A stretch of DNA of 64,000 bases from DATFQI01 sp963831105 (GCA_963831105.1 CAWHOS010000003.1:310001-374000), one strand, 5' to 3'. Shown: positions 1-8,906, numbered from the stretch's first letter. Notes: generated from the sequence alone by a model not told the origin. Numbers and translations: made by a program.

Positions 1-271
1 AGACGTCGGCCACGCGGCCGGCGCCGGCGAGCTTGCCGCCGAGGTCGGACTTGCCGACCAGCTTGAGGCCGTACTCGCGGGCCGGCACCGTCGCACGGCC
101 GGCCACGGAGCCCGCGGCGCCGTGCGAGTTCCAGTGCACGCCGACGCCGGAGTTGATCCAGCTGTCGCTGGTGGTCCCGAAATCGCTCGGGTGCGCGGCC
201 GCGCTGCCGGCGGCCACGGCGAGAACGCCCGTCGCGGCCAGTGCCGCGCGGACGACGAAACGTCGCTTCAC
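1..271 (-). CDS. Secreted protein, N-terminal part only (possible LVIVD-repeat protein)
   Basis: Partial gene entering from the left edge; only the first ~90 codons are inside the window. It starts with GTG at 271, preceded by a clear AAGGGG ribosome site. The product begins VKRRFVVRAALAATGVLAVA with an Ala-rich signal peptide probably cleaved after SAAA, followed by a mature region (HPSDFGTTSDSW...). The last visible residues (GKLAGAGRVADV) resemble the lead-in to an LVIVD beta-propeller repeat, the family also suggested for 3049-4749. Export is well supported; the family call is a guess from a short fragment. Confidence 0.6.
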   Translation of the reverse strand, partial: MKRRFVVRAALAATGVLAVAAGSAAAHPSDFGTTSDSWINSGVGVHWNSHGAAGSVAGRATVPAREYGLKLVGKSDLGGKLAGAGRVADV

Positions 272-390
272 TTTTCCCCTTCGTTAGTGGCCGCGCTCCC
301 CGCGCGGCACTCCCCATGTGGTTCTCTGGCACGCCCCGCCTCAAGGCGCCCGCCAGGATCGCGGCAGATTAGACAGGCATGAGAGGTCCG

Positions 391-1041
391 TCAAGCCCGC
401 CGGCGCGCGCCGGCGAACGGCGCGGGCGAGCGCCAGCCGCGGGCGAGCGCGAGCATCCGGACCGCGAAGACGACGGCCAGGCAGGCGCCCGCCGCGACCT
501 CGCGCGGCGCGCCCGCGGTGTCGAGCGCGACGAACGCGGCGGCTCCGAGCAGCGCGACCAGCGCGTACGGGGTGGAGCGCTGCACGAGCAGCACGGGGCG
601 CTGGGCGAGCAGGTCGCGCAGCACGCCGCCGCCGATGCCGGTGGTCGCGCCGAGCACGATGATCGCGCCGCCCTGCAGGCCGGCGTCCTGGGTCTTGAGC
701 GCGCCGACGACGACGAACAGGCCGACCACCACCGCGTCGAGCGCGTCGAACGTCCAGCGCAGCCGCCCGGCCAGCTCCGCGAGGAGCATCCCGGCGAAGC
801 CGGCCAGGACGGCCACCACGAGGTAGGTGTCGTCGCGCAGCGCCGCCGGCACCTGCCCGAGCATGACGTCGCGGATCACCCCGCCGCCGAGGCCCATGAC
901 GACCGCGAAGACGGCCACTCCGAGGATGTCGAAGTCGTTGCGCTCGTCGTGCCCGGCCGTGCCGAAGACGCCGCCCTGCATGCCGCCGAACGCGACCGCG
1001 GCGAGGTCGATCCAGAGCGGGATCTGGGCGGGCTCGGCCAT
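391..1041 (-). CDS. TRIC/UPF0126-type trimeric cation channel family membrane protein
   Basis: A 216-residue polytopic membrane protein. Two copies of the family signature are visible: GLGGGVIRDVMLG near residue 50 and GIGGGVLRDLLAQ near residue 138, the duplicated glycine-rich motif of UPF0126 (bacterial TRIC relatives, which conduct K+ or other monovalent cations). About seven hydrophobic segments run through the protein and the C-terminus is Arg-rich and cytoplasmic. Start is ATG at 1041. It lies 21 bp beyond the stop of the small membrane protein at 1063-1209 on the same strand, so it could be the last gene of the MFS transcript. Substrate is unknown. Confidence 0.85.
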   Translation of the reverse strand: MAEPAQIPLWIDLAAVAFGGMQGGVFGTAGHDERNDFDILGVAVFAVVMGLGGGVIRDVMLGQVPAALRDDTYLVVAVLAGFAGMLLAELAGRLRWTFDALDAVVVGLFVVVGALKTQDAGLQGGAIIVLGATTGIGGGVLRDLLAQRPVLLVQRSTPYALVALLGAAAFVALDTAGAPREVAAGACLAVVFAVRMLALARGWRSPAPFAGARRRA

Positions 1042-1062
1042 GGCCCGCAGGCTACGGGGTCG

Positions 1063-1209
1063 CTAGTGGAGCGGGCAGACGAGCCGCAGCGTCTCGCCCG
1101 TGCCGTCCTTGCGCTCGAAGGCGGCGGTGCGCTCGGCCTGCCAGTAGGCGCCGGCGGCGGCGAGCGCGGCGACCACGAGGCCGACGGCGAGATCCCGCCA
1201 GAGGCTCAT
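1063..1209 (-). CDS. Small single-pass membrane protein, 48 aa
   Basis: Starts with ATG at 1209 in an ATGA overlap with the stop of the MFS transporter (1206-1208), so it is probably translationally coupled to it. The product (MSLWRDLAVGLVVAALAAAG...) has one hydrophobic segment at about residues 7-23 followed by a short soluble tail that contains one Cys near the C-terminus. I do not recognise a family. The coupling suggests an accessory subunit or just a conserved neighbour of the transporter. It is short, and support rests on the overlap and on the plausible membrane segment. Confidence 0.55.
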   Translation of the reverse strand: MSLWRDLAVGLVVAALAAAGAYWQAERTAAFERKDGTGETLRLVCPLH

Positions 1210-2411
1210 GCCGGCGCCGGGGCCCAGCGCGGGGCGCGCCGCTCGTGGATCGGCAGGTGCACGATCGCCGCGCCGAGGCCGAGCGCGATCGAGATCCACC
1301 ACATCGCGTCGTACGCGCCGGTCGCCTCGTAGATCGCGCCGCCCAGCCAGACGCCGGCGAAGGCGCCGACCTGGTGCGAGAGGAACACGAACCCGAACAG
1401 CATCCCGGCGTGCCGGGTGCCGAACATCAGCGCGACGAGGCCGGACGTCAGCGGGACGGTCGACAGCCACAGCAGCCCGAGCGCCGCCCCGAACAGCAGC
1501 ACGGTCACCGTCGAGGTCGGCAGCACGACGAACAGCAGGAAGGCGACCGCGCGCGAGAAGTAGATGCCCGACAGCAGCAGCCGCTTGCTCATGCGCCCGC
1601 CGAGCACGCCGGCGGTGTAGGCGCCGATCACGTTGAAGAGCCCGATCAGCGCGACGGACCACGCCGCCAGCGAGGCGCTGAAGCCGAGGTCGCCGAGGTA
1701 CGGCGGCAGGTGCGTGGTGACGAACGCGATGTGGAAGCCGCAGACGAAGAAGCCCGCCGTCAGCAGCAGGTAGCTCGGGTGCGACAGCGCGCCGCGGATC
1801 GCCTCGCGCGTGGAGACCTCCGGCTCGGCGTCGTCCTGCTCGCCGCGGCCGGTGAGCGCGATCGCCAGCAGCGGCACGAGCGCGACGAAGAACGACAGCA
1901 TCACGAGCGCGGTGACGGCCCCGTAGCCCGCGATGAACGCCTGGCCGAGCGGGGCGAACAGGAACTGGCCGAGCGAGCCGGCCGCGGTGGCGAGGCCCAT
2001 CGCCCACGAGCGGCGGTCCTCCGGCACCAGGCGCGCGAACGCGGCCAGCACGATCATGAACGAGCCGCCGGCGAGGCCGAGCCCGAGCAGCACGCCGCCC
2101 GTCAGCGCCAGCTGCGCGCCCGTCGTGCTCTGGGACATCAGGACGGTGCCGAGCACGTACAGCAGCCCGCCGCCGACGAGCACGCGGCCGGATCCGTAGC
2201 GATCGGCGATCGCCCCAGCGACCGGCTGGCCGAGGCCCCACATCAGGTTCTGGATCGCGATCGCGAACGCGAACGTCTCGCGGTCGAACCCGCGCACGGC
2301 GGACAGCGGCTCGGTGAACAGCCCGAAGCTCGAGCGCAGCCCGAACGACACGAGCCCGATCAGGCAGCCGGCGACGATCACGACGGTCGGGGTGCGCCAG
2401 CGGGCGGCCAT
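1206..2411 (-). CDS. MFS transporter, 12-TM type
   Basis: A 401-residue major facilitator with about twelve hydrophobic segments and the loop 2-3 signature region (GAIADRYGSGRVL) after TM2. It most resembles oxalate/formate-antiporter-like or CynX-like MFS carriers, but the substrate cannot be read from sequence. I chose the ATG at 2411; an in-frame ATG at 2444 would put the start inside the palindrome at 2439-2449, which is better explained as an operator. The gene is divergent from an HxlR regulator at 2473, which is its likely controller. Confidence 0.85.
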   Translation of the reverse strand: MAARWRTPTVVIVAGCLIGLVSFGLRSSFGLFTEPLSAVRGFDRETFAFAIAIQNLMWGLGQPVAGAIADRYGSGRVLVGGGLLYVLGTVLMSQSTTGAQLALTGGVLLGLGLAGGSFMIVLAAFARLVPEDRRSWAMGLATAAGSLGQFLFAPLGQAFIAGYGAVTALVMLSFFVALVPLLAIALTGRGEQDDAEPEVSTREAIRGALSHPSYLLLTAGFFVCGFHIAFVTTHLPPYLGDLGFSASLAAWSVALIGLFNVIGAYTAGVLGGRMSKRLLLSGIYFSRAVAFLLFVVLPTSTVTVLLFGAALGLLWLSTVPLTSGLVALMFGTRHAGMLFGFVFLSHQVGAFAGVWLGGAIYEATGAYDAMWWISIALGLGAAIVHLPIHERRAPRWAPAPA

Positions 2412-2438
2412 GGCGCGGGACCCTACCACGGGTGGTTC

Positions 2439-2449
2439 GTTCATTGAAC
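2439..2449. promoter_or_regulatory. Palindromic operator between HxlR and MFS genes
   Basis: GTTCATTGAAC is a perfect 11-bp palindrome (GTTCA-T-TGAAC), flanked by a further GGTTC/GAACC relation. It lies in the short gap between divergent starts at 2411 and 2473. Position and symmetry suggest the binding site of the HxlR protein encoded next to it. Confidence 0.5.
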
Positions 2450-2472
2450 CTAACGTGATAGATTCGGCGCGG

Positions 2473-2967
2473 ATGCCGCTGGGGACCGACTACGCCGGCC
2501 AGACCTGCTCGCTCGCGCGCACGCTCGAGGTCGTGGGCGAGCGCTGGACCCTGCTGATCGTGCGCGACCTGTTCTTCGGGGTGCGCCGCTTCAGCGACCT
2601 GCAGCGCCATCTCGACATCCCGCGCGCGGTGCTCTCGACACGGCTCGCCGCGCTCGTCGAGGCGGGCATCGTCGAGCCCGATCCGTACCGGCTCAGCGAG
2701 CGCGGCGAGGAGCTGTGGCCGGCGGTCCACGCGCTGATGCAGTGGGGCGAGCGCCACCACTCCCCCGGCGGCCCGCGGCGGGTCTTCGCGCACACCGAAT
2801 GCGGCAGCGACCTCGACGCCGGCGGGCGCTGCCCGGCGTGCGGATTCGCGCCGCGCGCGGACGCGCTCGTGATGCGCCCCGGGCCGGGCGCCGGGACACC
2901 GCGGCGCGACGACGCCGTGACGCTCGCGCTGCGCGAGCCGCGGCGCCTGCTCGAGCCGCTTCTGTGA
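2473..2967 (+). CDS. HxlR-family winged-helix transcriptional regulator
   Basis: A 164-residue protein with the HxlR core: TCSLARTLEVVGERWTLLIVRDLFFG near the start (with the family Cys), then the recognition region and a wing ending in RLSERGEEL. The C-terminal part holds a CPAC-type pair (GGRCPACGF), perhaps a small metal site. ATG at 2473 gives the usual short lead before the conserved Cys; a GTG at 2455 is possible. It is divergent from the MFS gene 1206-2411 and shares the intervening palindrome, which suggests it represses or senses a substrate of that exporter. Confidence 0.85.
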   Translation: MPLGTDYAGQTCSLARTLEVVGERWTLLIVRDLFFGVRRFSDLQRHLDIPRAVLSTRLAALVEAGIVEPDPYRLSERGEELWPAVHALMQWGERHHSPGGPRRVFAHTECGSDLDAGGRCPACGFAPRADALVMRPGPGAGTPRRDDAVTLALREPRRLLEPLL

Positions 2968-3048
2968 GAGACCCTCACCGGTTCGACAGGAGTAGCTTCG
3001 CTGGAAGTCGGTCCCCTGGGGAGGGGACGCTTACCACCGGAGGGCAGC

Positions 3049-4749
3049 ATGAAGCTCAGCAAGGGCAGCGGCAGCCGCCGTATGTCTCACCGCTCTGGCG
3101 ATGCCGGCCGCGGCGGAGGCCGCGGACCCGCTGCCGCCGGGCGCCGCGAAGTCGGGCAACCTCGAGTACGTCGACCGCTGCGGCCGGCGCCGCCGGCATC
3201 ACCGAGGGCAAGTTCGACCGCGTCGCCGGACGACGGACGTCCTGATCGTCACGGGCCGCTTCGGCTTCAAGACCTACGACGTCAGCGACCCGGCCAACCC
3301 GCGTCCTGCTCGACACGTTCATGCCGCCGGGCACGACACGTCGAACCCGGACAGGCGGGCTACTGGCAGGACGAGGACATGGAGCTGGACACCAGGCGCA
3401 ACCTGATCATCGGTGCGCTCGACCCGCGGCACAACGACGGCTCGACCGCGTCCGGCTGCCCGGTCGACGACAACGCCGCCGTCCGCGACCCGGACTGCCG
3501 CAGCGGCTTCTACGTGATCTCCTACGGCGACCCGGCGAACCTGCGCCAGATCGGCGACTTCGTCTCGCTGCCCGCGGGCCACACGGCGAGCTGCATCCAG
3601 GACTGCAAGTACGTCTGGACCGGCGGCCCGGCGCGGCGTGACGACCAGGGCAACCTCGGTCCGTACACCGCGGGACCACCGGCGACTTCGGCCTACCGCC
3701 CGTCGTCAACAGCCAGCCGCCGGGCTACTTGATCGAGTGGTCGGCGACGGCCGGCCGATCTGGGTCACCGACCTGCGCAATCCGGCCAAGCCGCAGGTCT
3801 CCGACGAGCCGATCGACCTGTGGCGCAACGACGGCTACACGGACTACTCGCACGACGTCGACGAGGACGAGCAGGGCATCGCCTGGGTCGTCCGGCCGCG
3901 GCGGCATCCGCGGCTACGCCACCTCGGGCAAGCACCGCGACCCGTACCAGAACCGGGTCCGCCGGGCGACGCCGTTCGACCCGATCCTCGTCGCCGGCGG
4001 CGGCGTGGCGTGGGACGACCCGAGCGTCCAGGGCGACGACGGCACCGCCCAGCCCGTGATGCTGATGCACAACTCGGGCCGCCCGACCGACGGCTCCGTG
4101 ACGCGCGTCCGGCGTCAAGACCGGCAACGTGCTGGTCGGCACCGAGGAGGACTTCACGACCACCGACGGGTGCGGCGACAGCGGCCGGATCGTGCTGTCG
4201 GACATCACGGACTCGCGCGGCGGCGAGCCCGCCTCGCAGTCGACGCGCGGACGAGCAGTACCGGATGAAGACGCTCGACTCGTTCCATCCGTTCCTCGAA
4301 CGAGCGAGGCGCGTCGAACCCGACCGCCGGCTGCTCGGCGCACTACTTCGAGATCGAGCGGCCGATGCTCGGCGCCGCCTGGTACGGCCAGGGCCTGCGC
4401 CTGCTCGACATCTCGAACGCGCGCGCGGTCAAGCAGGTCGGCTACTACCGCGTCAGCGGCACGGCCACCGACAACCCGACGTCGAACTCGTGGGACGTCG
4501 CCTTCCGCTCCGTGGGGACCAAGGAGAAGGGCAAGAAGACCGGCGACGGACTACGTCTACCTGTTCGACATGTCGCGCGGCGTCGAGGTGCTGAAGGTCA
4601 CCGACGGCGGCATCGCGGCCAGCAGCCGCATGAGGAAGGTCAAGGCCCCGCCGATGAAGGCGAGCGCGGCGAAGTTCGCCGCCAAGCCGGTCAGCAGCCT
4701 GGTGGACACGGGCGACCCGAGCCGCTTCGTCTGCCCGCTGTTCGACTAG
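3049..4749 (+). pseudogene. Secreted LVIVD-repeat beta-propeller protein, broken by many frameshifts
   Basis: Ribosome site GGAGGG precedes ATG 3049, and the stop is TAG at 4747. Homologous-looking segments hop through all three frames at least eleven times: after one shift near 3062 the signal peptide becomes a coherent Ala-rich segment ending AMPAAAEA, followed by blocks such as DVLIVTGRFGFKTYDVSDP, QDEDMELDTRRNLIIGALDP, IWVTDLRNPAKP and GLRLLDISNARAVKQVGYY. The repeated V/L-x-DVSDP- and LDIS-like turns are typical of LVIVD propellers exported by actinobacteria. Most shifts fit one extra G or C (for example near 3181, 3303, 3892, 4110, 4246, 4545); a few need a missing base. Codon use stays gene-like throughout, so consensus errors are a real alternative to decay. 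Reconstructed length is about 560 residues. Confidence 0.75.
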
Positions 4750-4760
4750 CCATCCGCGAT

Positions 4761-4788
4761 GGTGCCGCGCCCTCCGGGGCGCGGCACC
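4761..4788. terminator. Strong hairpin between convergent genes
   Basis: Perfect 12-bp stem, GGTGCCGCGCCC at 4761-4772 and its complement at 4777-4788, with a TCCG loop. It sits between the stops at 4749 (+) and 4798 (-), so it can serve both transcripts. No T tract follows, as is common in high-GC genomes. Confidence 0.75.
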
Positions 4789-4797
4789 GCCGCAGCG

Positions 4798-5823
4798 CTA
4801 GTGGCGGCTGGAGGCCTCCCAGAGGTTGATGCCGGCGTCGACGGCGTGCTCGTCGATCTCGCGCAGCTCGTCGTCCGAGAAGTCCAGGCCGTCGAGCGCG
4901 CCGAGCGTGTCGTCGAGCTGCTCGACGCTCGAGGCGCCGATCAGCGCTGAGGTCACGCGCGGGTCGCGCAGCACCCACGCGACAGCCATCTGCGCGAGCG
5001 TCTGGCCGCGGCGGCCCGCGATGTCGTTGAGCGCGCGGACGTGGCCGAGCCGCTCCTCCGTGAGCATGTCCTCGCTGAGGAAGACGCCCTTGGCGGCGCG
5101 CGAGTCCTGCGGGACGCCGTCGAGGTAGCGCGTCGTGAGCATGCCCTGGGCGAGCGGCGAGAAGGCGATGCAGCCGACGCCCTCGGCCTCGAGCACGTCG
5201 AGCAGGTCGTCCTCGATCCAGCGGTTGAGCATCGAGTAGCTCGGCTGGTGGATCAGCAGCGGCGTGCCCAGCTCGCGGAGGATCTCCACGGCCTCGCGCG
5301 TGCGCTCGCCCGAGTAGGAGGAGATGCCCGCGTACAGGGCCTTGCCCTGGCGCACGGCGCTGTCCAGCGCGCCCATCGTCTCCTCGAGCGGGGTGTCGGG
5401 ATCGAGCCGGTGCGAGTAGAAGATGTCGACGTAGTCCAGGCCCATCCGCTCCAGGCTCTGGTCCAGCGAGGCGAGCAGGTACTTGCGCGAGCCCCACTCG
5501 CCGTACGGGCCGGGCCACATGTCGTAGCCCGCCTTGGTGGAGATGATCAGCTCGTCGCGCCAGGGCGCGAGGTCCTCGCGGAAGATGCGCCCGAAGTTGA
5601 GCTCGGCGGAGCCGGGCGGCGGGCCGTAGTTGTTGGCCAGGTCGAAGTGGCAGATGCCGCGGTCGAAGGCGCGGCGCAGCATCGCGCGCTGGGTCTCCAG
5701 CGGCTTGTCGTCGCCGAAGTTGTTCCAGAGGCCGAGCGAGATCGCCGGCAGCTGGATGCCGCTGCGGCCGCAGCGGCGGTACGGGGATTGCTCGTAGCGG
5801 TCGTCAGCGGGGACGTAGGTCAT
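4798..5823 (-). CDS. Aldo/keto reductase (YghZ/L-glyceraldehyde 3-phosphate reductase-like)
   Basis: A 341-residue NADPH-dependent oxidoreductase. Visible family landmarks are RRCGRSGIQLPAISLGLW at the start, FDLANNYGPPPGSAE with the catalytic Asp and Tyr, a Lys in ISTKAGYDM, YSHRLDPDTPLEETM with the His, and the cofactor-binding IGASSVEQLDDTL near the end. The length and the NNYGPPPGSAE signature match the YghZ branch. ATG 5823 (MTYVPADDRY) is preferred to ATG 5832 because a weak GAGCGG site precedes it. It overlaps the end of the GH4 gene upstream by about 20 bp, so both probably work on the same sugar. Confidence 0.88.
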   Translation of the reverse strand: MTYVPADDRYEQSPYRRCGRSGIQLPAISLGLWNNFGDDKPLETQRAMLRRAFDRGICHFDLANNYGPPPGSAELNFGRIFREDLAPWRDELIISTKAGYDMWPGPYGEWGSRKYLLASLDQSLERMGLDYVDIFYSHRLDPDTPLEETMGALDSAVRQGKALYAGISSYSGERTREAVEILRELGTPLLIHQPSYSMLNRWIEDDLLDVLEAEGVGCIAFSPLAQGMLTTRYLDGVPQDSRAAKGVFLSEDMLTEERLGHVRALNDIAGRRGQTLAQMAVAWVLRDPRVTSALIGASSVEQLDDTLGALDGLDFSDDELREIDEHAVDAGINLWEASSRH

Positions 5824-7066
5824 GCCGCTCATCGTGGCAGTCGATCAGCTCGTCCATCAGCGCGGCGATCTCGTCGAGCGGCAGCTCGGCCGCCGTGTGC
5901 GGGTCGAGCATGGCGGCGTGCTTCGCCGCGTCGCGCGAGCCGGTCAGGGCCGCCTCGACCGCGAGCGCCTGCACGTTGACGTTGGTCTGCATCAGCGCGG
6001 CGAGATGGTTCGGCAGCGCGCCCACCCGCTCAGGGGTGACCCCGCGCGCGTCGGCCACGCAGGGCACCTCCACGCAGCAGCCGTCGGGCAGGTTGTCGAT
6101 CAGACCGTCATTTACGACGTTGCCGTTGAAGCGGAACGGCTCGCCCGTCTCGCACGCGCGGATGATGTCGGCGCCGTACTCCTGCGAGCGGAACGACGGG
6201 TTGACGGGCTCATCTTCCCAGGCATGCTCGGCTTCGCGCAGGCGGCGGACGTACTCGTCGAGCGGGATCTGGAAGCGCTCGACCAGCTCGGGCCGGTGGG
6301 TCTTGATGAACCACGGCACGTACTCGGCGAAGTGCTCCGAGGACTCGGTCACGAACGCGCCGAAGTGGCGCAGCACCTCGTAGCGGACGCGGTTGCCGTC
6401 GGGCGGCTCGAGCTCGCGCAGCGCCGGGTAGAGGTCCTCCCCGCCGCGCTCGAGGCGCAGGAAGAACGCGAGGTGGTTGATGCCCGCGACGTGGGCGTCG
6501 ACCTCCTCGGCCGGGATCCCGAGGTCGGCGGCCAGCTCGCCCGTCGTGTGCTGCACGGAGTGGCAGAGGCCGACGGTCTGGATCGGGCTGCGCTCGGCGA
6601 CCGCCCAGCAGAGCATCGCCATCGGGTTGACGTACTGCAGCAGCAGCGCGTCCGGGCACAGCTCCTCCATGTCGCGACAGACGTCGAGCAGCACGGGGAT
6701 GGTGCGCAGCGCGCGGCTGATGCCGCCGACGCCGAGCGTGTCGCCGATCGTCTGGCGCAGCCCGTAGCGCTTGGGGATCTCGAAGTCCACCAGCGTCGAG
6801 TCGAGCCCGCCGACCTGGAAGCTCGTGACCACGTAGTCGGCGCCGGCCAGCGCCGCGCGCCGGTCGAGCGTCGCCTCGACCGTGGCCTCCGCGCCGTGCG
6901 CGGCGACCAGCTCCTCGGCGGCCTTGCGCGACGTCTCCAGGCGCCCGGCATCGATGTCCATCAGCGCGAACGTGCTGCCCGCCAGCTCCGCCTGGGCCAG
7001 CACGTCGCCGATCAGGTTGCGGGTGAAGACGGTCGAGCCCGCTCCGACGAACGCGATCCGAGGCAT
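5804..7066 (-). CDS. Glycoside hydrolase family 4 (alpha-galactosidase/MelA-like)
   Basis: A 420-residue NAD+- and Mn2+-dependent glycosidase of family GH4, which oxidises C3 of the sugar and eliminates the aglycone. The N-terminus MPRIAFVGAGSTVFTRNLIG is the dinucleotide fold. QYVNPMAML, GLCHSVQHT (metal-binding Cys and His) and GINHLAFF are the family motifs. The pattern is closer to MelA alpha-galactosidases than to 6-phosphoglucosidases, but specificity is inferred. The start codon overlaps nothing; the stop overlaps the aldo/keto reductase. The gene is divergent from the aldolase at 7119, giving a small sugar-metabolism cluster. Confidence 0.88.
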   Translation of the reverse strand: MPRIAFVGAGSTVFTRNLIGDVLAQAELAGSTFALMDIDAGRLETSRKAAEELVAAHGAEATVEATLDRRAALAGADYVVTSFQVGGLDSTLVDFEIPKRYGLRQTIGDTLGVGGISRALRTIPVLLDVCRDMEELCPDALLLQYVNPMAMLCWAVAERSPIQTVGLCHSVQHTTGELAADLGIPAEEVDAHVAGINHLAFFLRLERGGEDLYPALRELEPPDGNRVRYEVLRHFGAFVTESSEHFAEYVPWFIKTHRPELVERFQIPLDEYVRRLREAEHAWEDEPVNPSFRSQEYGADIIRACETGEPFRFNGNVVNDGLIDNLPDGCCVEVPCVADARGVTPERVGALPNHLAALMQTNVNVQALAVEAALTGSRDAAKHAAMLDPHTAAELPLDEIAALMDELIDCHDERHDLRPR

Positions 7067-7118
7067 GGCGGGTAGCCTTGCATCAGAGGACCTGCGAGCG
7101 AGACCGAGAGGCAACACC

Positions 7119-8189
7119 GTGGCCGTCGAGACCTACACCACCGATATCGAGGCACTGCTGGGCGACGAGGCCGAGGACCTCCTCCAGTTCCGCTCGGAGA
7201 CGTTCCCGCTGGAGTCGCTGCACCTGCCGGGGCCCGACTTCATCGACCGGGTGCTCGTGCACTCCGACCGCAACGTGCAGACGCTGCGCAACCTCCAGTC
7301 GATGTTCAGCCACGGCCGCCTGGGCGGCACGGGCTACGTCTCGATCCTGCCCGTCGACCAGGGCATCGAGCACTCCGCCGGCGCGAGCTTCGCGCCCAAT
7401 CCCGAGTACTTCGACCCGGAGAAGATCGTCGAGCTGGCGGTCGAGGGCGGCTGCAACGCCGTCGCCTCCACGTTCGGCGTGCTCGGCATGGTGTCGCGCA
7501 AGTGGGCGACCAAGATCCCCTTCATCGTCAAGATCAACCACAACGAGACGCTGAGCTATCCGAACACGTACGACCAGACGCTGTTCGGCAACGTCCACCG
7601 CGCCTGGGAGATGGGCGCCACCGGCATCGGGGCCACGATCTACTTCGGCTCGGAGGAGAGCCGGCGCCAGATCGTCGAGATCTCCGAGGCCTTCTCGGAG
7701 GCGCACGACCTCGGCATGTTCACCGTGCTCTGGTGCTACCTGCGCAACTCGGACTTCAAGCAGGACGGCACGGACTACCACCTCGCCGCCGACCTGACGG
7801 GCCAGGCCAACCACATCGGCGTGACGATCCAGGCCGACATCATCAAGCAGAAGCTGCCCGAGACCAACGGCGGCTTCAAGGCGCTCGGCTTCAGCAAGAC
7901 GGACGACCTCGTCTACGACAAGCTCTCCTCGGACCACCCGATCGACCTCTGCCGCTACCAGGTGGCCAGCTGCTACATGGGCCGCGCAGGCCTGATCAAC
8001 TCGGGCGGCGCCTCCAACAAGGACTCCGACAAGGCGGAGGCCGTGCGGACGGCGGTCATCAACAAGCGCGCCGGCGGCACCGGCCTGATCTCGGGCCGCA
8101 AGGCGTTCCAGCGGCCGATGAGCGAGGGCGTCGAGATCCTCAACGCCATCCAGGACGTCTACCTCTCGCCGGACGTCACGCTCGCGTAG
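7119..8189 (+). CDS. fbaB: Class I fructose-bisphosphate aldolase (FbaB/DhnA type)
   Basis: A 356-residue Schiff-base aldolase that interconverts fructose 1,6-bisphosphate with dihydroxyacetone phosphate and glyceraldehyde 3-phosphate. Motifs include LPVDQGIEHSAGASF, PFIVKINHNETLSY (candidate Schiff-base Lys region), GIGATIYFGSEES and the phosphate-binding GRAGLINSGGAS near residue 290. GTG at 7119 is preceded by GAGAGG at about 7 bp. The neighbouring GH4 and aldo/keto reductase genes are divergent, so a shared role in sugar breakdown is possible but not required, because this is a core glycolytic enzyme. Confidence 0.92.
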   Translation: MAVETYTTDIEALLGDEAEDLLQFRSETFPLESLHLPGPDFIDRVLVHSDRNVQTLRNLQSMFSHGRLGGTGYVSILPVDQGIEHSAGASFAPNPEYFDPEKIVELAVEGGCNAVASTFGVLGMVSRKWATKIPFIVKINHNETLSYPNTYDQTLFGNVHRAWEMGATGIGATIYFGSEESRRQIVEISEAFSEAHDLGMFTVLWCYLRNSDFKQDGTDYHLAADLTGQANHIGVTIQADIIKQKLPETNGGFKALGFSKTDDLVYDKLSSDHPIDLCRYQVASCYMGRAGLINSGGASNKDSDKAEAVRTAVINKRAGGTGLISGRKAFQRPMSEGVEILNAIQDVYLSPDVTLA

Positions 8190-8195
8190 CCGCGG

Positions 8196-8864
8196 CTACG
8201 TGGGCACCGCTGCCGGCTCCGGCAGCGGGAACAGGCCGACGAAGCGCTCGACCTTGGCGCGATCGCCGTCGATCGCGAGCGCGCCCGAGGCGAGCGCGTC
8301 GGCGACCGAGATCTCGCCGTGGATCAGGCCGAGCAGCGTGCCCGGGTCGAGCGTGAGCACGGCGTCGGGCGCCGGCACCTCGCCGTGGCCCGCGTCGATC
8401 TCGCCGTCGGCGATCACCGCGCGGAAGGTGTCCTCGCCCATCCGCAGCTCGAGCCGCGCCTCGAAGTCGCCCGCGCGCTCGGGGTCGAACAGCGTCGCGA
8501 GCGAGACGACGTGCGAGTCGACGCTCATGCCCATGCACTCCGGATCCAGCGGGGCGCGGGCGCCCCAGCGGCCGAGCGCGACGAGCACGGACTCGAGCTC
8601 GCGGCCCCACTCTGTGAGCTCGTAGACCTGCGAGGCCGCGGGCGGCGGTAGCCGCCGCTTGCGCACCACGCCGGTCTGCTCGAGCTCGCGCAGGCGCTGG
8701 GCGAGCACGTTCGGGCTCGCGTGCGGGAGGCCGGTCTTGAGGTCGGTGAAGCGCTTCGGGCCGAGCATCAGCTCGCGCACGACGAGCAGGGCCCAGCGCT
8801 CGCCGACGCGGTCCAGGGCGCGCGGGATGCCGCACGCCTCGCCGTATGTGCGGGAGGTGGCCAT
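8196..8864 (-). CDS. HxlR-family regulator with C-terminal SCP2-like domain
   Basis: A 222-residue protein. Residues ~5-105 form an HxlR winged helix (GEACGIPRALDRVGERWALLVVRELMLG, with the conserved Cys). Residues ~115-222 (LDPECMGMSVDSHVVSLATLF... AVIADGEIDAGHGEVPAPDAVLTLDP) resemble an SCP2-like ligand-binding domain, as in other two-domain HxlR proteins. The start is ATG 8864. It is divergent from the DHA2-type MFS gene at 8995 and the AT-rich gap carries a promoter for each direction, so it very likely controls that exporter in response to a hydrophobic ligand. Its stop nearly touches the aldolase stop. Confidence 0.87.
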   Translation of the reverse strand: MATSRTYGEACGIPRALDRVGERWALLVVRELMLGPKRFTDLKTGLPHASPNVLAQRLRELEQTGVVRKRRLPPPAASQVYELTEWGRELESVLVALGRWGARAPLDPECMGMSVDSHVVSLATLFDPERAGDFEARLELRMGEDTFRAVIADGEIDAGHGEVPAPDAVLTLDPGTLLGLIHGEISVADALASGALAIDGDRAKVERFVGLFPLPEPAAVPT

Positions 8865-8871
8865 GGGTCGC

Positions 8872-8900
8872 AGAGTAGACCCAAGTGCTCCTGGTGACAA
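8872..8900 (-). promoter_or_regulatory. Sigma-A-type promoter for the HxlR gene, leaderless geometry
   Basis: On the minus strand TTGTCA (8900-8895) and TACTCT (8877-8872) are separated by 17 bp. The predicted transcription start, 6-8 bp further on, falls at or next to the ATG at 8864, so the mRNA would have almost no leader. Confidence 0.6.
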
Positions 8901-8906
8901 CCTTTT

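Noticed and set aside
379..1332. Long plus-strand open frame opposite the TRIC gene
   Set aside because: Its product is low-complexity Arg/Ala/Asp/Glu-rich text typical of the antisense of a GC-rich gene, with no domain; the minus strand gives a clear TRIC protein.
1245..2447. 400-codon plus-strand frame across the MFS gene
   Set aside because: Shadow of the MFS transporter: charged repetitive sequence and no family features.
3049..4749. Programmed frameshifting in the LVIVD gene
   Set aside because: Too many shifts at unrelated sites without slippery sequences; sequence error or decay is far simpler.
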